From contig CBFHTO010000005.1 of assembly GCA_965658765.1 (NCBI GenBank), positions 1-64,000 of the forward strand: DNA of 64,000 bases. Direction: 5' to 3'. Under the pieces are notes generated by a model. The model did no database searches. It saw only the letters and a list, made by a program, of their open reading frames with translations, and had not been told where the DNA came from. Positions within the stretch are counted from its first letter, which is position 1. The number at the start of each line of letters is the position of its first letter. Shown piece after piece: positions 60,074-64,000 of this stretch. A program made the translations under genes and the position numbers. This DNA is from Glaciecola sp965658765. Its GTDB lineage: Bacteria; Pseudomonadota; Gammaproteobacteria; Enterobacterales; Alteromonadaceae.

Positions 60074-61039
60074 TTAGCCACCGATCATAGCGAGGTGTTT
60101 GGTCGCTCCAGTATACCCATCGTGTAAATAATGTGTCGCCTTTTTATTTGACAAACAATCAACCAAAGCATTTTGTAATGCAGTGGGCTTGTTTTCTTGC
60201 ATATATTGGCGCAAGTCGATACCCATTTCTGAAAACAAACAGAGGTGCAGTTTGCCCGTTGAACTTATCCGCAACCTATTGCACGTAGAGCAAAAGTCTT
60301 TGCTGTAAGGCATAATTAACCCAATCCGGCCTTCATATTCCGGATGCTGAAACTCTTGCGCGGGTCCGGCGGCTTTATCTCTAATGACCTGCCCCCAACC
60401 GGATGCAATAAGTTGTTTTTTGATGGGTTCGCCAGACACGTGGTTTTCATCAAAAAATTTAACATTGTCGCCAGTTTGCATTAACTCAATGAAGCGCAGC
60501 GTAACCGGCTTGTCCTTTATCCACTTGAGAAAGCGCGACATCTCATTACCATTATATTGGCGCATTAAAACAGCGTTAATTTTAACTTTGATACCTAATT
60601 CAGCTGCCCTCTCAATCCCTCTAAGAATACTGTCGAGTTTATCGTGGCCTGTAATACTGTGAAACATGTGAGGATCAAAGCTATCGATGCTAATATTCAA
60701 TGAGTTGAGCCCTGCTGAGTGCCACTTGTCTACGTCTTTTTCTAACTTAAATGCGTTCGTTGTCATCGCGACGTGTTTAATGCCCTTTGTAGAAGCGCAT
60801 TTTTCAATGATTTGAGGGAGGTCTTTTCGCAATGAGGGCTCACCACCTGTGATACGGACTTTAGACGTCCCAAGCCCAGCAAAGGCTTCTACAACCGTAT
60901 CTATTTCACTCAAGGACAAAAACGAGCGTTCTGAACCTTGATACCCATCTGGCAAGCAGTAAGTACAGCGAAAGTTGCACACATCTGTGATGGACAGCCG
61001 CAAATAATGGAAGCGACGCCCAAATTTATCTTCTAACAT
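60074..61039 (-). CDS. moaA: GTP 3',8-cyclase MoaA
   Basis: 321 residues. A radical-SAM cluster C-N-F-R-C-T-Y-C (about 21-28), the GTP-binding second cluster C-S-T-C-N-R-L-R with a later Cys in L-H-L-C-L-F, and the conserved C-terminal Gly-Gly are all present. MoaA rearranges GTP in the first step of molybdopterin synthesis. GGAAAGG lies upstream of the ATG. A long leader with Moco-riboswitch-like features precedes it. Confidence 0.97.
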   Translation of the reverse strand: MLEDKFGRRFHYLRLSITDVCNFRCTYCLPDGYQGSERSFLSLSEIDTVVEAFAGLGTSKVRITGGEPSLRKDLPQIIEKCASTKGIKHVAMTTNAFKLEKDVDKWHSAGLNSLNISIDSFDPHMFHSITGHDKLDSILRGIERAAELGIKVKINAVLMRQYNGNEMSRFLKWIKDKPVTLRFIELMQTGDNVKFFDENHVSGEPIKKQLIASGWGQVIRDKAAGPAQEFQHPEYEGRIGLIMPYSKDFCSTCNRLRISSTGKLHLCLFSEMGIDLRQYMQENKPTALQNALVDCLSNKKATHYLHDGYTGATKHLAMIGG

Positions 61040-61451
61040 TATATTTTACACCTTTCCAAATTAAAGCGTGTTAACTCTCTGTATCATTGTATTAGAGAGC
61101 CAAAACAACACTTTCGGGAGGCTGGTTAATTTCTTTTCCAACCCTTTCGAACCAACGTTTTAGTTCGAGGCCTCAATATCATATGGGTAAAAACGCACTT
61201 AGATAAGAAGGCTCGGAGCACAAAGTACCGAAGTCAATGACTTCGAGTGAACGTTTACTGATACCGCATTGTTAACCTCATTTAAACTCAGTGGCGATGT
61301 GCCTCTAAGGTCGGCCACAAAACACTAACAATATAAAAATAGAGTGTAATAATGAGCATTAGTAGTAATCGTCTCTTCTAACAGTATCACATTTCTTTAG
61401 TAATTTTTTGCTGATAACCCTACCCTATATTATCGGTTTAACGAGAGTGAG
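61040..61451 (-). other. Intergenic region between moeA and moaA
   Basis: 412 bp without a credible coding sequence. It carries the moaA leader: a putative Moco riboswitch (separate entry) and a hairpin with CTCTCT/AGAGAG arms (about 61077-61100) between it and the moaA ribosome site, which could be the expression platform. The rest, next to moeA, shows no terminator I am confident of. Confidence 0.5.
61105..61260 (-). ncRNA. Putative molybdenum cofactor (Moco) riboswitch
   Basis: On the minus strand the moaA leader contains GTGCTCCGAGCC (61210-61221) and, about 90 nt later, CCAGCCTCCCGAAAG (61111-61125). As I recall, CUCCGAGCC and GCCUCC blocks are conserved in the Moco RNA found upstream of moaA in Gammaproteobacteria. 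ACTTCGG before the first block can pair with CCGAAAGT after the second to close the structure. The boundaries are estimates, and no covariance model was run. Confidence 0.5.
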
Positions 61452-62708
61452 TTAATTAAGGCCAAAGGGCTGAATTTTAACAGTCTCACCTTTTACAACC
61501 CCGCTGCATTGTGGTTCAAGTACGATATAACAATTCGCTCCCGCGATAGAACTCATTATTCCAGATCCCTGAGGCCCTTTTGGTTGCACGGTTAGCGTCC
61601 CATCATCCATTCTAAAATATATGCCTCTTTGAAAATCTTTTCTTCCGGGCGCCTTTTTGATGTCGACGCTAGCGATAGCATCAAAACTAGGACCAATTAA
61701 ATTACTCGGATCCAAGGGTATTTCATGCTGTAATGCCCTTAGAAAAGGAAACACGAGTTTTTCACAAGTAACATACGCGGAAACTGGATTACCCGGTAGA
61801 CCACAAAACCACGAGTTCGACAGACGACCAAAGGCAAATGGCTTGCCTGGCTTCATTGCGACTTTCCAAAACCCAACTTCACCCAATTCATCGAGAATAT
61901 CTTTTACAAAGTCAGCGTCTCCTACCGAGACGCCCCCGCTACTTATAACGATGTCACATTCAGCATCAGCCTTTTGAATCGCGTCTCTTACGGAGCTTGG
62001 CTGATCTGGGATAATGCCGTAATCAAACACATCCACCTCATATTGTTGAAGCAGTAATTGAATTGCCAAGCTATTACTTTCAAAGATCTGCCCTTTTTGT
62101 AGGTTCTTCCCTGGCTCCACCAGTTCATCACCGGTCGCTAATATGCCTACCTTTATTTTTTCAAAAACAGACACGTAAGATTCTCCAAGGGAAGCCAATA
62201 ATGCTAAATTCCCAGGGCTTAGTCGTGTTCCCCGCTTAATGACAATAGAACCTTTCGCAACACTTTCGCCTTGTTTGCGAACGTTGTTTCCCTTATTTTT
62301 TTTAACAGAAAACAGAACATGGTCATCGCTTATCTTACTGGTCTGCTCTTGCATTATAACAGTGTCGGCACCCTTAGGAATTTCAGCGCCTGTCATAATG
62401 CGAATACAATGACCCGACTCTAGCGTGTTTGGATAGGGCTTCCCGGCATAAGCTGTCCCAACAAGGAGTAGTGTTTCACGCTGTTCTAAATCGACGGCCT
62501 TTAAGGCATAACCATCCATTGCTGCATTGTTATGTGGCGGTACATCAATATCAGAAAGAATGTCTTCAGCCGTAACCCTATGAAGTGCTTCGCGCAACAA
62601 TAGCGATTCTATTTTATGATTTATAGCTTGTTCATTTGCCGCCTCAATCATATTTTGTATGGCATCTTCTACCTGCAACATGCCAGGTAACACACATTCA
62701 TCAGTCAT
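61452..62708 (-). CDS. moeA: Molybdopterin molybdenumtransferase MoeA
   Basis: 418 residues from the ATG at 62708, which has GAGG 8 nt upstream; an in-frame ATG 16 codons earlier has no such site. Motifs include N-A-A-M-D-G-Y-A, G-A-E-I-P-x-G-A-D-T-V, S-G-G-V-S-V-G-D-x-D-F-V and P-G-K-P-F-A-F-G and P-G-N-P-V-S. MoeA inserts molybdate into adenylylated molybdopterin. It diverges from moaB. Confidence 0.95.
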   Translation of the reverse strand: MTDECVLPGMLQVEDAIQNMIEAANEQAINHKIESLLLREALHRVTAEDILSDIDVPPHNNAAMDGYALKAVDLEQRETLLLVGTAYAGKPYPNTLESGHCIRIMTGAEIPKGADTVIMQEQTSKISDDHVLFSVKKNKGNNVRKQGESVAKGSIVIKRGTRLSPGNLALLASLGESYVSVFEKIKVGILATGDELVEPGKNLQKGQIFESNSLAIQLLLQQYEVDVFDYGIIPDQPSSVRDAIQKADAECDIVISSGGVSVGDADFVKDILDELGEVGFWKVAMKPGKPFAFGRLSNSWFCGLPGNPVSAYVTCEKLVFPFLRALQHEIPLDPSNLIGPSFDAIASVDIKKAPGRKDFQRGIYFRMDDGTLTVQPKGPQGSGIMSSIAGANCYIVLEPQCSGVVKGETVKIQPFGLN

Positions 62709-62930
62709 CAATAGGGCCTCGTGTTTGATGTTAGAAAAATACTCTATATACTCCATTAAGCGTACACAAATTTAAATGCAAGCACTCAGAAGAAAGTGAT
62801 CTTAGCTATGACACTACATTCCTTGCCCTTAGATGCCAAGCAATCTAAATTATCCTTAATGACTTTAGTCATTCAACACTGTAAAAAATTTTCATAAAAC
62901 TAAGCCATTAAAATATTCAGGAGTCAATTT

Positions 62931-63443
62931 TTGACAAGTAAACCATTAAACCTTGCCGTCCTTACCGTCTCCGATACTAGGACTCTAGAATCAGACACTT
63001 CAGGCCAGTTTTTAGAGGACGCTCTTAAACAAGCTGGTCACCATCTCGTCGCCCGCACGCTCGTCAAAGACGACGTTTATCAAATGCGTGCCATAGTGTC
63101 GTCATGGATTGCTGATAAAAACGTTTATGCTATTTTGGTGACTGGGGGAACAGGTTTCACCACTCGCGACTCTACACCAGAGGCGCTAGAAGTCCTGTTT
63201 GATAAACAAATAGAAGGATTTGGAGAGCTGTTCAGATATTTGTCCTACAAAGAACTTGGCACCTCGACAGTGCAGTCTCGCGCGTTTGCCGGTTTGGCAA
63301 ACAATACAGCGATCTTCTGCATGCCTGGCTCTACAGGCGCTTGCAGAACTGCTTGGAACGGTATATTGGTCGAACAATTAGATGTTGCACATAAACCCTG
63401 CAATTTCGTTGGCCATCTAACCAAACATCTCTTAGCAGAATAA
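62931..63443 (+). CDS. moaB: Molybdenum cofactor biosynthesis protein MoaB
   Basis: 170 residues from a TTG start at 62931, supported by AGGAG 7 nt upstream. MoaB/MogA fold with V-S-D-T-R-T, L-V-T-G-G-T-G-F-T-x-R-D and M-P-G-S-T-G-A-C. It adenylylates or binds molybdopterin before metal insertion. It is the first gene of a moaB-moaD-moaE run. Confidence 0.94.
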   Translation: MTSKPLNLAVLTVSDTRTLESDTSGQFLEDALKQAGHHLVARTLVKDDVYQMRAIVSSWIADKNVYAILVTGGTGFTTRDSTPEALEVLFDKQIEGFGELFRYLSYKELGTSTVQSRAFAGLANNTAIFCMPGSTGACRTAWNGILVEQLDVAHKPCNFVGHLTKHLLAE

Positions 63444-63459
63444 AAAAGGTAAAGATAAA

Positions 63460-63708
63460 GTGATAAAAGTAGTCTTTTTTGCTCAAGTAAGAGAGGTGCT
63501 AGGATCCACAGGGACGGAACTAAGCACTAGTGATGTTCAGACGGTTCGAGATGCCATCGATTTATTAAAAATACAGTTCACTAATTGGACTCAGATGATT
63601 AATGAAGAGTCCTTATTATGTGCTGTAAATCAAACCTTAGTGGAGCAGTCTCATCCACTGAAAGATGGTGACGAGCTCGCATTCTTCCCTCCTGTAACAG
63701 GTGGATAA
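63460..63708 (+). CDS. moaD: Molybdopterin synthase sulfur carrier subunit MoaD
   Basis: 82 residues from a GTG start at 63460, 16 bp after moaB. The ubiquitin-like fold begins I-K-V-V-F-F-A-Q-V-R-E and ends in the essential P-P-V-T-G-G. The terminal Gly carries the thiocarboxylate that MoaE uses to make molybdopterin. Confidence 0.95.
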   Translation: MIKVVFFAQVREVLGSTGTELSTSDVQTVRDAIDLLKIQFTNWTQMINEESLLCAVNQTLVEQSHPLKDGDELAFFPPVTGG

Positions 63709-63731
63709 CCAGTGAAATGGATGGTTGATCA

Positions 63732-64000
63732 ATGAACTATGTGAAAGTACAAACGCAAGATTTCAAACATATTGAGTGCTATGAAAAATTGCATACTACC
63801 GCAAAGTTTGGTGCGATCGTTACATTTACCGGCATAGTAAGAGATTTTTCTAGCATTGGCGCACTTAAAGCCATTGAGTTAGAACAATATCCAAAAATGA
63901 CGTTAAGCGCTATGCAAGTATTGGCAGATAAAGCGGTCGTTCAATTTGATGGTATAGGTGACATTGTATTGATCCACAGAGTTGGCTACCTAGCGGCAAA
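63732..64000 (+). CDS. moaE: Molybdopterin synthase catalytic subunit MoaE (partial, cut by window end)
   Basis: The ATG at 63732 opens a frame still open at the window end (about 89 residues). It contains F-G-A-I-V-T-F-T-G-I-V-R-D, I-E-L-E-Q-Y-P-K-M and I-H-R-V-G-Y-L, all typical of MoaE. The C-terminal catalytic Lys region lies beyond the window. It follows moaD by 23 bp. Confidence 0.95.
   Translation, partial: MNYVKVQTQDFKHIECYEKLHTTAKFGAIVTFTGIVRDFSSIGALKAIELEQYPKMTLSAMQVLADKAVVQFDGIGDIVLIHRVGYLAA

Overview
The window comes from a marine gammaproteobacterium, most probably an Alteromonadales member (Alteromonas/Glaciecola-like). Evidence: a 16S rRNA 5' end with a gammaproteobacterial leader (boxA, tandem P1/P2 promoters), the spc and alpha ribosomal operons in gammaproteobacterial order, MotX of a sodium-driven polar flagellum, several sodium-coupled transporters, and a TonB-dependent receptor paired with a tryptophan-halogenase-like flavoprotein. 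No search was run, so the genus is an inference.

Layout. 1-790: 5' end of a 16S gene on the minus strand with its promoters. 790-6200: a helical-repeat exported protein, a STAS protein with a coiled-coil partner, and a sensory group (FixJ-like regulator, PAS histidine kinase, solute-binding lipoprotein). 6200-14750: rplQ to rplN on the minus strand, including short rpmJ and the S4-binding alpha leader. The S10 operon does not precede rplN; rnr-rlmB does, so two normally separate neighbourhoods are joined. 14970-27180: rlmB, rnr, purT, motX, ubiD, fre, an M28 peptidase, a binding protein, a thioredoxin-like protein and a glutaryl-CoA-type dehydrogenase. 27370-32100: two tandem PhoA-type alkaline phosphatases behind a phased array of Pho-box half-sites. 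32100-35670: a DUF481 outer-membrane protein, a small membrane protein, an IS3-family insertion sequence and a flavin-reductase-like protein.

The most interesting region is 35.8-57.5 kb, a candidate locus for scavenging peptidoglycan fragments. It holds a serine-hydrolase lipoprotein, alanine racemase, a sodium:solute symporter, MurQ, a NamZ (DUF1343) exo-muramidase, an amidase-signature enzyme, a MurR/RpiR-type regulator, an M14 peptidase, a NagX-like membrane acyltransferase, a TonB-dependent receptor, a halogenase-like flavoprotein, a lipoprotein fusing an AmiD-type amidase to a beta-lactamase-fold (AmiE/YfeW-like) domain, and an NhaC-family antiporter. The parts list resembles the Bacillus subtilis namZ-amiE-murQ-murR recycling operon rebuilt for a Gram-negative cell with its own outer-membrane receptor. 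A GGAATA-N3-TATTCC-like motif occurs at three divergent promoters of the locus and is a candidate operator. A MurNAc kinase and a MurP PTS transporter are absent from the window.

57.5-64 kb: a VOC protein and an aldehyde dehydrogenase, a DUF1244 protein, and molybdenum-cofactor genes (moaA with a possible Moco riboswitch, moeA, moaB, moaD, and moaE cut by the window edge).
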